Source: Rhizobium leucaenae USDA 9039 | GTDB taxonomy: Bacteria > Pseudomonadota > Alphaproteobacteria > Rhizobiales > Rhizobiaceae | DNA: 64,000 bases | Direction of reading: 5' to 3' | Assembly: GCF_000426285.1 (NCBI RefSeq) | Contig: NZ_AUFB01000004.1 | Location: forward strand, 310,001 to 374,000 | In this document: one piece after another, positions 9,389 through 21,312 of the stretch | Numbering within the stretch: the first letter of the stretch is position 1 | Layout: every line of letters begins with the position of its first letter | Notes under the pieces: model-generated | What the model was told of the DNA's origin: nothing | The model's database searches: none | What the model saw: the letters and a program-made list of their open reading frames with translations, nothing else | Position numbers and translations under genes: made by a program

Positions 9389-9486
9389 TCTAACGGGGTG
9401 CCTTATGTCTCAATACATCTGGCTGAGAGGCTTTCACCGGCCAACCCGCGGAACCTGATCCGGCTAACACCGGCGGAGGGATTAGA
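9389..9486 (+). promoter_or_regulatory. TPP (THI-box) riboswitch
   Basis: All conserved THI-box blocks are readable in order: GGGGTGCC, then CTGAGA, ACCCGCGGAACCTGATC, and CTAACACCGGCGGAGGGA. The closing P1 helix is TCTAA (9389-9393) with TTAGA (9482-9486). It lies about 60 bases upstream of thiB on the same strand. In this class TPP binding shuts off expression, usually in Gram-negative bacteria by hiding the ribosome-binding site. No strong terminator follows here, so translational control is more likely than attenuation. Confidence 0.96.
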
Positions 9487-9547
9487 CGCGTGACAAAATC
9501 ATAGCGCCCTTTTCCCGTTCAAGACAAACCAACGAGGACGCGCTGTC

Positions 9548-10576
9548 ATGCCCAACCGATCACTGCTATCACTGTTTACCGGCTTGGCGCTCGCCGCCGG
9601 CGCAACGCTTTTCGCCACTGAGCGCACTGAGGCCGCCGACAAGACGCTCACCATTTACACCTATGAGAGCTTCACTGCCGACTGGGGTCCAGGTGCCAAG
9701 GTCAAGGCCGCCTTCGAGAAGACCTGCGGCTGCACGGTCAATTACGTCAGCGTCACCGACGGCGTGGCGCTGCTTTCCCGGCTGAAGCTGGAAGGCACGG
9801 GCACCAAGGCCGACGTCGTTCTCGGCCTCGATACCAACCTCGTCGACGAAGCCAAGGACACCGGCCTGTTCGATGCCAGCGGCATAGACGCATCGGGCCT
9901 CAAGGTTCCTGGCGATTTCAAGGACGACGTCTTCGTTCCCTATGACTACGGCCATTTCGCCGTCGTCTACGATACGCAGGCGATCAAGAACCCGCCGAAG
10001 AGCTTGAAGAATCTGGTCGAAGGCGATCCGTCCCAGAAGATCGTCATCGAGGATCCCCGCACCTCGACACCGGGCCTCGGCCTGCTGCTATGGATGAAGT
10101 CGGTCTATGGCGACAAGGCAGCCGATGCCTGGACAAGACTCAAGGGCCGCATTCTCACCGTGACGCCCGGCTGGTCGGAAGCCTACGACCTGTTCACCAA
10201 GGGCGAAGCGCCGATGGTGCTCTCTTATACGACATCGCCGGCCTATCACATGATCACGGACAAGACCGACCGCTATCAGGCCGCCGCCTTCTCCGAAGGC
10301 CATTACATCCAGATCGAAGTCGCCGGCCTGATCAAGTCGTCACCGAACAAGGAGCTTGCCCGCGACTTCCTGAAGTTCATGATCTCGCCCGGCTTCCAAG
10401 ACACCATCCCGACTAACAATTGGATGATGCCGGTCTCGGCCACCTCCGAACCCCTGCCCGATGCGTTCAGCAAGCTGGTCGTCCCGTCGAAGACCTTTCT
10501 GATGAGCCCCGACGTGGTCGAGAAGAACCGCAAGGCCTGGATCGACGAATGGCTGGCCGCCACCAGCACGAACTGA
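9548..10576 (+). CDS. thiB: Thiamine/TPP ABC importer, periplasmic binding protein
   Basis: ThiB captures thiamine, TMP or TPP in the periplasm and delivers it to ThiPQ. A Sec signal peptide ([18 protein letters not shown], ending around TEAADK) precedes the mature start [17 protein letters not shown]. The motif YTYESF and the region around VLGLDTNL are typical of ThiB. The length is 342 residues. GAGGA upstream gives the ribosome site. It is the first gene after the TPP riboswitch and is followed by thiP after 7 bases. Confidence 0.94.
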   Translation: MPNRSLLSLFTGLALAAGATLFATERTEAADKTLTIYTYESFTADWGPGAKVKAAFEKTCGCTVNYVSVTDGVALLSRLKLEGTGTKADVVLGLDTNLVDEAKDTGLFDASGIDASGLKVPGDFKDDVFVPYDYGHFAVVYDTQAIKNPPKSLKNLVEGDPSQKIVIEDPRTSTPGLGLLLWMKSVYGDKAADAWTRLKGRILTVTPGWSEAYDLFTKGEAPMVLSYTTSPAYHMITDKTDRYQAAAFSEGHYIQIEVAGLIKSSPNKELARDFLKFMISPGFQDTIPTNNWMMPVSATSEPLPDAFSKLVVPSKTFLMSPDVVEKNRKAWIDEWLAATSTN

Positions 10577-10583
10577 CATCGGG

Positions 10584-12227
10584 ATGATACTGACGGCATC
10601 CGAGAGAAGACATGCCATCGCGGGCGGGGCGTTCAGCCTCGCCGGCATCATGTTTTTCATCGGCCTTGCCATCGCCACCCTGCTTACCGCCGGCATCGAA
10701 TCCGCCGGCGGCAATCCGATCGCCGATCCCTACCTACTGCGCGTGCTGCGCTTCACCCTGCTGCAGGCGACGCTGTCCACTCTGCTTTCCGTCGTTCTCG
10801 CAATTCCCGTCGCCCGCGCACTGGCGCGGCAGCCGCGTTTTCCCGGCCGGCTGTGGCTGATCCACCTGATGGCTGTCCCCATGGGTCTGCCGGTGTTGAT
10901 CGGTGCGCTCGGGCTGCTCGGCATATGGGGCCGCCAGGGCCTTCTAAACCAGGCGTTGACGGGCCTCGGCCTCGCGCAGCCGGTGAGCATTTACGGGCTG
11001 ACGGGCATCCTGCTGGCGCACGTCTTCTTCAACCTGCCGCTGGCCGTCCGCCTGATGCTTGCCGGGCTGGAGCGCGTACCGGCGGAATATTGGCTGATGG
11101 CCGGCGGGCTCGGCATGCGTCCGGCCTCCGTCTTCCGTTTCATCGAATGGCCAATACTGCGCGGCCTCGTTCCCGGTATCGCCGGTCTGATCTTCATGCT
11201 CTGTGCCACCAGTTTCACGCTGGTGCTGATCCTTGGTGGCGGCCCGGCCGCGACCACGCTCGAAGTGGCAATCTACCAAGCGCTTCGCTTCGATTTCGAC
11301 CCTGGCCGCGCCGTAGCCCTGTCCCTTCTGCAGATCGTGGTGACCGCCGCCATTCTCGGCGCGATGGCCTTACTTCCGGCACCCGACGATCACGGGCTGA
11401 CGTCCGGCCGCGCCGTACGGCGCATTGACGGAACATTGCCCGCCGCCAAACTGGTCGATAGCCTGCTGCTCCTGCTCGCCATCCTGTTCATTGGCCTGCC
11501 GCTCGGTTCAGTAGTCATCACCGGTCTGAAGGCAGATCTTCCCAGGCTTGTCAGCCAGACGATCTTCCTGCAGGCGACCTTGACCAGCCTCACAATCGCG
11601 CTCGCCGCCGGCATTCTGGCGGTCCTCGCCTCCTTCACCATTATCCGCGCCCGAGCAGCCATATCGGCCGAACGCAGGGAAGCGCCGAGCCTGCATGCCC
11701 TCGCCGTCGCCTTGAGCGGCACGTCCTCCCTCGTCCTACTGGTGCCGCCGATCGTGCTGGCGACCGGATGGTTCCTGGCGCTCAGGCTGTTTGGCGACCC
11801 CGCCCGCTTCGCTGCCCTTCTGATCGTCATCATCAATGCTCTCATGGCGCTGCCCTTCGTCATCCGGGTCATCGAGCCGGCCCATGCCGTCCATCGCCGC
11901 CGCACCGAACGTTTGGCGGCAAGCCTCGGCCTTCATGGCCTCGCGCGGTTACGGCTGGTCGACTGGCCGGGCCTGCGCAAACCGCTTTGCACGGCGCTCT
12001 CTTTCGCCATGGCGCTGTCGCTCGGCGACCTCGGCGCCATCGCCCTCTTCGGCTCCGATAGCCTGATGACCCTGCCCTGGCTGGTCTATAGCAAGCTCGG
12101 CAGCTATCGCACCAATGACGCAGACGGACTTGCTTTCATTTTGGGGCTGATATGTCTTCTCCTGACCATCGCCGGCACGGCCGGTCAAGGCACGCATGAG
12201 CACGAAGGCAGGCAGAATGAGCGATAA
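10584..12227 (+). CDS. thiP: Thiamine/TPP ABC importer, permease
   Basis: This inner-membrane permease of 547 residues carries two fused binding-protein-dependent transport domains of about six helices each, as ThiP does. The first cytoplasmic coupling loop follows [14 protein letters not shown], an EAA-like motif near residue 165. The second is [19 protein letters not shown] near residue 440. The gene overlaps the start region of thiQ by 11 bases, so the three genes form one riboswitch-controlled operon. Confidence 0.92.
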   Translation: MILTASERRHAIAGGAFSLAGIMFFIGLAIATLLTAGIESAGGNPIADPYLLRVLRFTLLQATLSTLLSVVLAIPVARALARQPRFPGRLWLIHLMAVPMGLPVLIGALGLLGIWGRQGLLNQALTGLGLAQPVSIYGLTGILLAHVFFNLPLAVRLMLAGLERVPAEYWLMAGGLGMRPASVFRFIEWPILRGLVPGIAGLIFMLCATSFTLVLILGGGPAATTLEVAIYQALRFDFDPGRAVALSLLQIVVTAAILGAMALLPAPDDHGLTSGRAVRRIDGTLPAAKLVDSLLLLLAILFIGLPLGSVVITGLKADLPRLVSQTIFLQATLTSLTIALAAGILAVLASFTIIRARAAISAERREAPSLHALAVALSGTSSLVLLVPPIVLATGWFLALRLFGDPARFAALLIVIINALMALPFVIRVIEPAHAVHRRRTERLAASLGLHGLARLRLVDWPGLRKPLCTALSFAMALSLGDLGAIALFGSDSLMTLPWLVYSKLGSYRTNDADGLAFILGLICLLLTIAGTAGQGTHEHEGRQNER

Positions 12228-12945
12228 TCAGGACACGGCGGCACGAGGCATCGCGATGACCGGCGTCGAACTGCGGCTCGGCACGCATGATTTCCGCTTC
12301 GATTGCGAACTGCCGCGGGGCCGGATCATTGCTATCACCGGTCCGTCCGGATCGGGCAAATCCACCTTTCTCAATCTGCTCGCCGGTTTCGAGACGCCGG
12401 ACCGCGGCCGCATCATGCTTGCCGGACAGGAGGTGACCAAACTGCATCCCTCCGAACGGCCCGTCTCGCTGGTTTTCCAGGACAACAACCTCTTTGCCCA
12501 TCTCGATCTCTTCACCAATGTCGGACTTGGCATCAGCCCATCGCTAAAACTCTCGGCGGACGACCGGCAAAGGATTTCGCAGGCCCTGGCCCGCGTCGGG
12601 CTGCCCGGTTTCGACAAACGCATGCCCGGCACCCTCTCCGGCGGCGAGCGCCAACGGGCTGCCTTCGCCCGGGCGCTGGTACGCGATAAACCCATTCTGT
12701 TGCTGGACGAGCCCTTCGCCGCGCTCGATCCGGGCCTGCGGTCCGGCATGGCCGAGCTTTTGTCGGCGCTTCATCGGGAAACCGGCAATACAGTGCTGAT
12801 CGTCTCGCATGACCCGGCCGAAGTTCGCCGTCTCGCCAATCATGCCGTCTTCATCGACGGCGGAACCATTCCGTTTTCGGCTCCCATCGACCGCTTCCTA
12901 ACACAGGACGGCATTCCGGCACTGACCACATTTTTGCAGCATTGA
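12217..12945 (+). CDS. thiQ: Thiamine/TPP ABC importer, ATPase
   Basis: This is the nucleotide-binding subunit that powers thiamine uptake. It has Walker [11 protein letters not shown]-loop VFQDNNLF, signature [15 protein letters not shown] and Walker [13 protein letters not shown]. The switch histidine is in IVSHDP. I chose ATG 12217 because AAGGCAGG precedes it closely; an in-frame ATG at 12196 and another at 12256 are alternatives that only change the non-conserved N-terminus. The protein is about 242 residues, short as ThiQ usually is. Confidence 0.92.
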   Translation: MSDNQDTAARGIAMTGVELRLGTHDFRFDCELPRGRIIAITGPSGSGKSTFLNLLAGFETPDRGRIMLAGQEVTKLHPSERPVSLVFQDNNLFAHLDLFTNVGLGISPSLKLSADDRQRISQALARVGLPGFDKRMPGTLSGGERQRAAFARALVRDKPILLLDEPFAALDPGLRSGMAELLSALHRETGNTVLIVSHDPAEVRRLANHAVFIDGGTIPFSAPIDRFLTQDGIPALTTFLQH

Positions 12946-12952
12946 ATGCAAC

Positions 12953-12974
12953 GCAGCATTTTGCTGCCGGTTTT
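12953..12974 (+). terminator. Weak terminator after thiQ
   Basis: GCAGCA and TGCTGC form a 6-bp hairpin with a three-base TTT loop at 12953-12967, followed by CGG and four T's. It begins 8 bases after the thiQ stop. The stem is short and the T-run brief, so termination would be partial. Confidence 0.4.
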
Positions 12975-13062
12975 GCCTTAATTTCGTCGCGGCAGGCGGC
13001 TGAAAGTCCTGGCATATGCTTGCCAAAATACAACGCTGCCACATTTTAAACGGAGTCTCGCT

Positions 13063-13149
13063 ATGCAACTGCTGCCGAAATCGGCTACAGCAAAGGGCGG
13101 AGACCATCCGGGCAAGCTCAGGTCTGATCGGGATGGAAGCAACCTTTGA
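13063..13149 (+). CDS. Possible 28-codon leader peptide
   Basis: An ATG at 13063 follows CGGAG with a seven-base spacer, which is a good ribosome site. The frame runs 28 codons (MQLLPKSATAKGGD and onward) to TGA at 13147-13149. The stop overlaps an in-frame TTG at 13146 of the downstream protease frame. It has no recognisable domain. It could be a translated leader coupled to the protease gene, or a chance frame in the protease 5' region. Only the ribosome site and the overlap support it. Confidence 0.35.
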   Translation: MQLLPKSATAKGGDHPGKLRSDRDGSNL

Positions 13150-13214
13150 CGAAACGCGGCGATGATCGGCCTATTCATGATCAACCGGGTTCGACGTCCG
13201 GCCGGCATGGCAGT

Positions 13215-14750
13215 ATGATGAGTGGGACACAGGCACTGAAGCAGAGCGACGACGCAGGACGAAGGATCAGCGCGACTTTTGCGGCCGGTATGCGCCGCTT
13301 CGCCCCCGCCCTTATCGCCGCAGCGGTGCTCAGCGGCTGCCAGTCGGTGCTGGATCAATCCTATCAGCCGAATGTTTCGCCCTCGGCCAGTCCGCAAATC
13401 GTTTCCGAAGTGCAGAAGAACGATCCGCGCGCGCAAATGGGCGCCCGGGAGCATCCGCGCATCCTTGCAAGCTATGGCGGCGAATACAAGGATGCCAGGA
13501 CCGAGCGCCTGGTCGCCCGTATCACCGGCGCACTGACCAGCGTCTCCGAAAATCCGCAGCAATCCTATCGCATCACCATTTTGAATTCGCCGTCGATCAA
13601 TGCCTTCGCGCTGCCCGGCGGCTACCTCTATGTCACGCGCGGTCTGCTGGCCCTTGCCAACGATGCCTCGGAAGTCGCCGCCGTGCTCTCGCATGAAATG
13701 GCGCACGTCACCGCCAATCACGGTATCGAGCGTCAGAAGCGTGAAGAGGCCGAAGTCATCGCCAGCCGCGTCGTCTCGGAAGTTCTGTCTAGCGATCTTG
13801 CCGGTAAGCAGGCGCTCGCGCGCGGCAAGCTGCGTCTTGCCGCCTTCTCCCGCCAGCAGGAACTGCAAGCTGACGAAATCGGCATCCGCACGCTTGGCCA
13901 GGCCGGCTACGACCCCTATGCGGCAGCCCGCTTCCTCAATGCGATGGAAGACTATAGCCGTTTCATGTCGGCCAATTCCGACGCCGACCAGAGCCTGGAC
14001 TTCCTATCGAGCCATCCGAGCACGCCGCAGCGCATCGATCTTGCCAAGACGCATGCCCGCGAATTCGGCGAGGAAGGCAAGGTCGGCGACACCGGCCGCG
14101 ATTATTACCTCAACGGCATCGACGGCCTGCTCTACGGCGATAGTCCGGAAGAAGGCTATGTGCGCGGCCAGACGTTCCTGCACGGCGGTCTTGGCATTCG
14201 CTTCGACGTGCCGCCCGATTTTCATATCGACAATAAGGTCGAGGCTGTCATGGCGACCGGCCCCGGCGATATCGCCGTCCGCTTCGATGGCGTTGCCGAC
14301 AACCAGAATCAGAATTTGACGAATTATATTTCCAGCGGCTGGGTCACCGGTCTCGATCCATCGAGCATCCGGCCCATCACGGTCAACGGCATGGAGGCGG
14401 CTACTGCACGTGCTTCGGCCGATCGCTGGGATTTCGACGTCACCGTCATCCGCGACCGCTCGCAGATCTTCCGCTTCCTGACGGCCGTGCCGAAAGGCAA
14501 TACTGCCGCGTTGCAACAAACGGCCGACGTGCTTCGCTCCAGCTTCCGGCACATGACGCCGGAGGAAGCCTCGTCGCTGAAGCCGCTGCGCGTCCGTGTC
14601 GTCACCGTCAAGCCAGGCGACAACATCACCACGCTCGCCGCCCGCATGATGGGCACCGATCGCAAGCTCGATCTCTTCCAGCTGATCAATGCCTTACCGA
14701 CGGGCGCAACGGTTTCGCCCGGCGATAGGGTCAAGATTATTTCCGAGTAG
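13215..14750 (+). CDS. M48-family metalloprotease lipoprotein with C-terminal LysM domain
   Basis: This is an envelope zinc protease of the BepA/YfgC or LoiP type, acting in quality control of outer-membrane proteins in relatives. Hydrophobic ALIAAAVLSGC is a lipoprotein signal, with the lipidated cysteine in the LSGC box. The zinc site is HEMAH followed by the distal glutamate in ELQADEIG. The last 50 residues, VRVVTVKPGDNITTLAARM to VSPGDRVKIIS, are a LysM peptidoglycan-binding repeat. The start is uncertain. I give ATG 13215; ATG 13290 would start right at the signal sequence, and a TTG at 13146 would couple to the leader frame. None has a strong ribosome site. Confidence 0.88.
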   Translation: MMSGTQALKQSDDAGRRISATFAAGMRRFAPALIAAAVLSGCQSVLDQSYQPNVSPSASPQIVSEVQKNDPRAQMGAREHPRILASYGGEYKDARTERLVARITGALTSVSENPQQSYRITILNSPSINAFALPGGYLYVTRGLLALANDASEVAAVLSHEMAHVTANHGIERQKREEAEVIASRVVSEVLSSDLAGKQALARGKLRLAAFSRQQELQADEIGIRTLGQAGYDPYAAARFLNAMEDYSRFMSANSDADQSLDFLSSHPSTPQRIDLAKTHAREFGEEGKVGDTGRDYYLNGIDGLLYGDSPEEGYVRGQTFLHGGLGIRFDVPPDFHIDNKVEAVMATGPGDIAVRFDGVADNQNQNLTNYISSGWVTGLDPSSIRPITVNGMEAATARASADRWDFDVTVIRDRSQIFRFLTAVPKGNTAALQQTADVLRSSFRHMTPEEASSLKPLRVRVVTVKPGDNITTLAARMMGTDRKLDLFQLINALPTGATVSPGDRVKIISE

Positions 14751-14766
14751 ATTGTGTGGTTCCTTC

Positions 14767-14922
14767 TTCTCCCCTCGGGAGAAGGTGCCCACCCTTCGAC
14801 ATGCTCGGAGGGCGGATGAGGGGACCGCGGAGCGAAGCTTCGCGCGCGTTGCGCACCAGTTTCCCGTTAACGCCCGCTCAACCCGCGCGTGCCGCGCGAC
14901 CTTCTCCCCAAGGGGAGAAGGT
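14767..14922. repeat. Intergenic palindromic element pair (CTTCTCCC type)
   Basis: The gap between the convergent protease and rpoH2 genes begins with CTTCTCCC/GGGAGAAG (14767-14785). It ends with ACCTTCTCCCC, AA, GGGGAGAAGGT (14899-14922), an 11-bp perfect stem four bases from the rpoH2 stop. Related CTTCTCC palindromes occur at 26412, 30748 and 38745. They are characteristic interspersed repeats of rhizobial genomes and may serve as bidirectional transcription ends. Confidence 0.7.
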
Positions 14923-14925
14923 ACT

Positions 14926-15789
14926 TTAGGCGTAACTCGCCATGCGCGGATCGGCGTCGACTAGGGCGCTACGGAGTTTCTCCATGGCGCGGCTTTCGAT
15001 CTGGCGCACGCGTTCCTTGGAAATGCCGAGATCGGCACCCAGTTCTTCCAGCGTCGCGCCATCCTCCACTAGGCGGCGTGCGCGGATGATCTTCATTTCA
15101 CGCTCGTTGAGATGCTTCAAGGCTGAAGCCAGCCAGACGCGGCGACGCTCGCCGTCGATCATATTGGAGACCTGTTCGTCGGGCAAAGGCTCGTCGCTGA
15201 TCAGGAAATCCATGCGTTCGGCGCTTTCGGCGTCTCCGGAAATCGACGGCGCCTGCAAGGACGCATCGTTGCTGGAGAGGCGCGCATCCATCGTCTGCAC
15301 ATCGGCAAGGCTGACGCCAAGCGCGACGGCGATTTCCTCATGGATCGACTGCACCGTGACGCCGGTATTGCCCCTGGCGAGCTTGGCACGCAGGCGGCGA
15401 AGATTGAAGAAGAGCGCCTTCTGCGCCGAACTCGTGCCCCCGCGCACGATCGACCAGTTGCGTAGGATATAATCCTGGATCGAAGCGCGGATCCACCAGC
15501 TTGCATAGGTCGAGAATCGCACTTCCCGTTCCGGTTCAAACCTTGCCGCCGCCTCCAGGAGACCTACATAGCCTTCTTGTACCAGATCGCTCATCGGCAA
15601 GCCGAAATTGCGGAATTTGCCCGCCATCGAAATAACGAGGCGCATATGGGCTGTGGCGATCTTGTTGCGAGCGCCGCGGTCGTCGTGATCCTTCCAGCGG
15701 ATGGCGAGATCGTGCTCTTCGTCACGGCCGAGATAGGGAGCGGCCATCGCGATCTTAATCATACGCCGATCTGCAGACATATTCTTCAT
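14926..15789 (-). CDS. rpoH2: RNA polymerase sigma factor RpoH2 (heat-shock/stress sigma-32 type)
   Basis: This is a sigma-70 family factor of 287 residues. Region 2 reads NKIATAHMRLVISMAGKFRN to DLVQEGYVGLLEAAARFEP and STYASWWIRASIQDYI. The RpoH box is QKALFFNLRRLR, which identifies the sigma-32 branch. Region 4 ends in a helix-turn-helix, LEELGADLGISKERVRQIES. Rhizobia usually have two RpoH proteins; the sequence and the carD/fdxA neighbourhood point to RpoH2, the general-stress paralogue. I chose ATG 15789 because AGGGG lies 8 bases upstream. An ATG two codons earlier is only 2 bases from it. Confidence 0.88.
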   Translation of the reverse strand: MKNMSADRRMIKIAMAAPYLGRDEEHDLAIRWKDHDDRGARNKIATAHMRLVISMAGKFRNFGLPMSDLVQEGYVGLLEAAARFEPEREVRFSTYASWWIRASIQDYILRNWSIVRGGTSSAQKALFFNLRRLRAKLARGNTGVTVQSIHEEIAVALGVSLADVQTMDARLSSNDASLQAPSISGDAESAERMDFLISDEPLPDEQVSNMIDGERRRVWLASALKHLNEREMKIIRARRLVEDGATLEELGADLGISKERVRQIESRAMEKLRSALVDADPRMASYA

Positions 15790-15836
15790 ATGCATATCCC
15801 CTAATCCTGCCCCAAAATCGTCTCTGTGCCACGGTC

Positions 15837-15863
15837 AACGGAAAAGACAGCAAACATCGTTCC
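15837..15863 (-). promoter_or_regulatory. Candidate RpoE2/EcfG-type promoter for rpoH2
   Basis: On the minus strand GGAAC (15863-15859) is followed after 18 bases by CGTT (15840-15837), about 47 bases before the rpoH2 start. General-stress ECF promoters of alphaproteobacteria read GGAAC, 16-17 bases, CGTT, and rpoH2 belongs to that regulon in S. meliloti. The spacer is one base longer than the usual range, so the call is tentative. Confidence 0.4.
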
Positions 15864-16140
15864 GAACATTGCTGCGCGGGTGAAAATCTATGAATTGAAT
15901 TCAATTGGAGGCCGATCTCCGGATATCCGGCAATCGGTTACTGGTCTAATTCGGCTTCACCAAAATGACCTAGCGAACGAACTGGCTTCAGATCGCCGGG
16001 AAATTTCCAATCAAAAGGCATGGGGTCCGGTCCTCGTGAACGTTAAGGGAAGCGGCTGCCGGAGCGACTCATCAGGAGAAAGCCCGCAGCAACCGCGAAT
16101 ACGAGGCATTAACGCGGCAGACCAAAAAAGGTTCCAAAGA
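15864..16140. other. Intergenic region between rpoH2 and carD
   Basis: Nothing here looks like a protein gene. A perfect 14-bp palindrome AATTGAATTCAATT sits at 15893-15906. A purine-rich stretch leads into the strong hairpin at 16141-16169, which has T-runs on both strands. A small RNA transcribed on the plus strand and ending at that hairpin is possible but unproven. Confidence 0.4.
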
Positions 16141-16169
16141 AAAAACCCGGCGCGAGGCCGGGTTTTTTT
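16141..16169. terminator. Bidirectional rho-independent terminator after carD
   Basis: CCCGGC at 16146-16151 pairs with GCCGGG at 16157-16162 around a five-base loop. Seven T's follow on the plus strand and a T-rich tail follows on the minus strand. It lies about 20 bases after the carD stop and so ends carD. It would also stop plus-strand transcripts. Confidence 0.85.
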
Positions 16170-16190
16170 ACGTGGGATATGCCTCTGGCC

Positions 16191-16763
16191 TTATGCGGCT
16201 TCGTCTTGGGAATCGTCTTCTTCGACGACCTTGCCGCGCTTCGGGCCCTTGTTCAGATTGACTTCGACAAGGCGAACGGCCTCGGTCTCGGACATCTTGT
16301 TGACGGCGGCGATTTCGCGCGCCATGCGATCGAGTGCAGCCTCATAGAGCTGACGTTCGGAATAGGACTGCTCAGGCTGGTTCTCGGCGCGATAGAGATC
16401 GCGAACCACTTCGGCAATCGAGATCAGATCGCCCGAATTGATCTTGGCATCATATTCCTGGGCCCGGCGCGACCACATGGTGCGCTTGACGCGGGCCTTG
16501 CCCTGAACAACCTTAAGCGCCCGATCGACGAAATCCGTTTCGGAAAGCTTACGCATTCCGATGCTCATGGCCTTGGCCACGGGCACCTTCAGACGCATCT
16601 TGTCTTTTTCGAAGTCGATTACAAAAAGCTCAAGCTTCATGCCTGCGACTTCTTGCTCTTCGATCGCGGTGATCGTACCAACACCGTGGGCGGGGTACAC
16701 GATCGATTCACCGGTCTTGAAGCCATGGCGTGCTGCTGAAGGTTTTTTCTGCTGGATCGTCAT
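16191..16763 (-). CDS. carD: CarD-family transcriptional regulator
   Basis: CarD-type proteins bind the RNA polymerase beta subunit through an N-terminal Tudor-like domain and stabilise open complexes, often at rRNA promoters. Here GESIVYPAHGVGTITAIEEQ (near residues 18-37) begins that domain. The C-terminal helical domain follows, with WSRRAQEYDAKINSGDLISI typical of the family, and an acidic tail EEDDSQDEAA. I chose the ATG giving MTIQQKKPSAARHGF because homologues start in this way; an upstream GTG adds nine unconserved residues. The length is 190 residues. It has its own terminator and probably its own promoter in the 400-bp gap upstream. Confidence 0.9.
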   Translation of the reverse strand: MTIQQKKPSAARHGFKTGESIVYPAHGVGTITAIEEQEVAGMKLELFVIDFEKDKMRLKVPVAKAMSIGMRKLSETDFVDRALKVVQGKARVKRTMWSRRAQEYDAKINSGDLISIAEVVRDLYRAENQPEQSYSERQLYEAALDRMAREIAAVNKMSETEAVRLVEVNLNKGPKRGKVVEEDDSQDEAA

Positions 16764-17163
16764 TCTTTTCAAAAACTCCCTGTTACGCACCCGGCGTGAG
16801 CCGGTGCCGGGTCAGTCAGGCCCGGTTGAGACGGAAGCACCGTCGGGGTGACTTCATCCTGGTCCAGCCAGACGCGTGCAAAAAGAAATCCGTTCATCGC
16901 GATCCCAGACCCCGACAACTCAAAACTTTGATATGTCAAGGAAACCGCGTACGGATTTGTTATTTGCTTTCGTGATGGTTTGGGGCACGCGAAATGCCGC
17001 AGTGGATCAGTGTGAGGAAGCTATCACAAAAATCTGACTAAATCAATAATTTGCTTTACGCACACCAACACGGCCACGTCGACCGCTCCTGCGGCCAACG
17101 GCAATGATTCGTCTTCAGGGTTTACCGACTACACCTTTATCGACGGCCTGTCACGACCTTCAA
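16764..17163. other. Intergenic region between carD and fdxA
   Basis: This stretch of about 400 bases has no credible frame with a ribosome site on either strand. It should hold the carD promoter and the fdxA transcription end. The middle part (16920-17060) is AT-rich. I see no strong hairpin. Confidence 0.5.
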
Positions 17164-17502
17164 TCAGTCACCGGAACCAGGGTTAGTCGAGAAATATTTC
17201 TCGAACTTGCCCTGTTCGCCGTCCATTTCCTTGGCTTCGGGAAGGGGATCGCGCTTGACCGTGATATTTGGCCAGATCGACGCATAATCTGCGTTGATTT
17301 TCAGCCACTTGTCGAGGCCCGGCTCGGTATCCGGCTTGATCGCCTCGGCCGGACATTCCGGCTCGCAGACGCCGCAATCGATGCATTCGTCGGGATGGAT
17401 GACGAGAAAGTTCTCACCCTCGTAGAAACAGTCGACGGGGCAGACTTCCACGCAGTCGGTGTATTTGCAGCGAACGCAATTGTCGGTCACGACGTATGTC
17501 AT
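17164..17502 (-). CDS. fdxA: Seven-iron ferredoxin FdxA
   Basis: This is a small electron carrier of 112 residues with one [3Fe-4S] and one [4Fe-4S] cluster. By family convention C9, C17 and C50 bind the three-iron cluster, and C21, C40, C43 and C46 bind the four-iron cluster. All are present in [15 protein letters not shown] and [13 protein letters not shown]. The longer C-terminal extension, ending in [13 protein letters not shown], is typical of the FdxA type. TGGAG lies 7 bases upstream of the chosen ATG. The neighbours carD and an S4-domain gene form a conserved rhizobial gene order. Confidence 0.95.
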   Translation of the reverse strand: MTYVVTDNCVRCKYTDCVEVCPVDCFYEGENFLVIHPDECIDCGVCEPECPAEAIKPDTEPGLDKWLKINADYASIWPNITVKRDPLPEAKEMDGEQGKFEKYFSTNPGSGD

Positions 17503-17709
17503 GAAGCACTCCAGGAATGTCTCTCGTTTCCGTGGATGCGCAACCTGGAACGTCGCGCCTTTCCCTCGGAAGCCGGCGGGCAAGCGGATGCGCTATGCGC
17601 ACGCATGCCGACCGGCTGGTTACCAGCGGGTTGACCGTGAGGTATCGACTTTACCGGCCAATTTCAAGGGATAAACAATCCCAAAATCATGGAGAGCGGG
17701 CAGAGTTTT

Positions 17710-18114
17710 CTAATCGTCCTCGGAGGTCAGTCGGTCGATGGCGCGCCGGTCGCGTTTCGTCGGCCGTCCGCTGCCCGGTGCACGGAGCGCCTGTTCGAAG
17801 GGCGTGAGACGTTTTGTCTCATCCGGAGGCGGTGTCAGATCCTCGTAGAGCAGCTTTGCCTCTTCGAAGGGACCTCGCCGCGAGCCCGGCTGGCGTACGA
17901 TCAGGACGACGTCGCGCCGCTCCAGCGAAAGCTCGACCCGGTCGCCGGCTTTGACGCCATAGCTCGGCTGCACGACCCGCTCGCCGTTCACCCGCACGCT
18001 GCCGTTCTGGACATAGACCTGCGCCAGCGAGCGGGATTTTACCATGCGGGCAAAGAACAGCCACTTGTCGATGCGCTGACGCGAACCGGAAGATGGCTGC
18101 TTTTCGTCCGTCAT
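17710..18114 (-). CDS. S4-domain RNA-binding protein, Hsp15-like
   Basis: The 134-residue protein has an N-terminal S4 RNA-binding fold, QRIDKWLFFARMVKSRSLA to GVKAGDRVELSLE, as in the ribosome-rescue heat-shock protein Hsp15. The basic C-terminal half, ending RPTKRDRRAIDRLTSEDD, fits nucleic-acid binding. In E. coli Hsp15 binds 50S subunits carrying stalled peptidyl-tRNA. It starts 3 bases after the stop of the large helicase gene, so the two form an operon that joins RNA unwinding and ribosome- or RNA-binding functions. Confidence 0.85.
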   Translation of the reverse strand: MTDEKQPSSGSRQRIDKWLFFARMVKSRSLAQVYVQNGSVRVNGERVVQPSYGVKAGDRVELSLERRDVVLIVRQPGSRRGPFEEAKLLYEDLTPPPDETKRLTPFEQALRAPGSGRPTKRDRRAIDRLTSEDD

Positions 18115-18117
18115 GGC

Positions 18118-21312
<3,195 letters not shown>

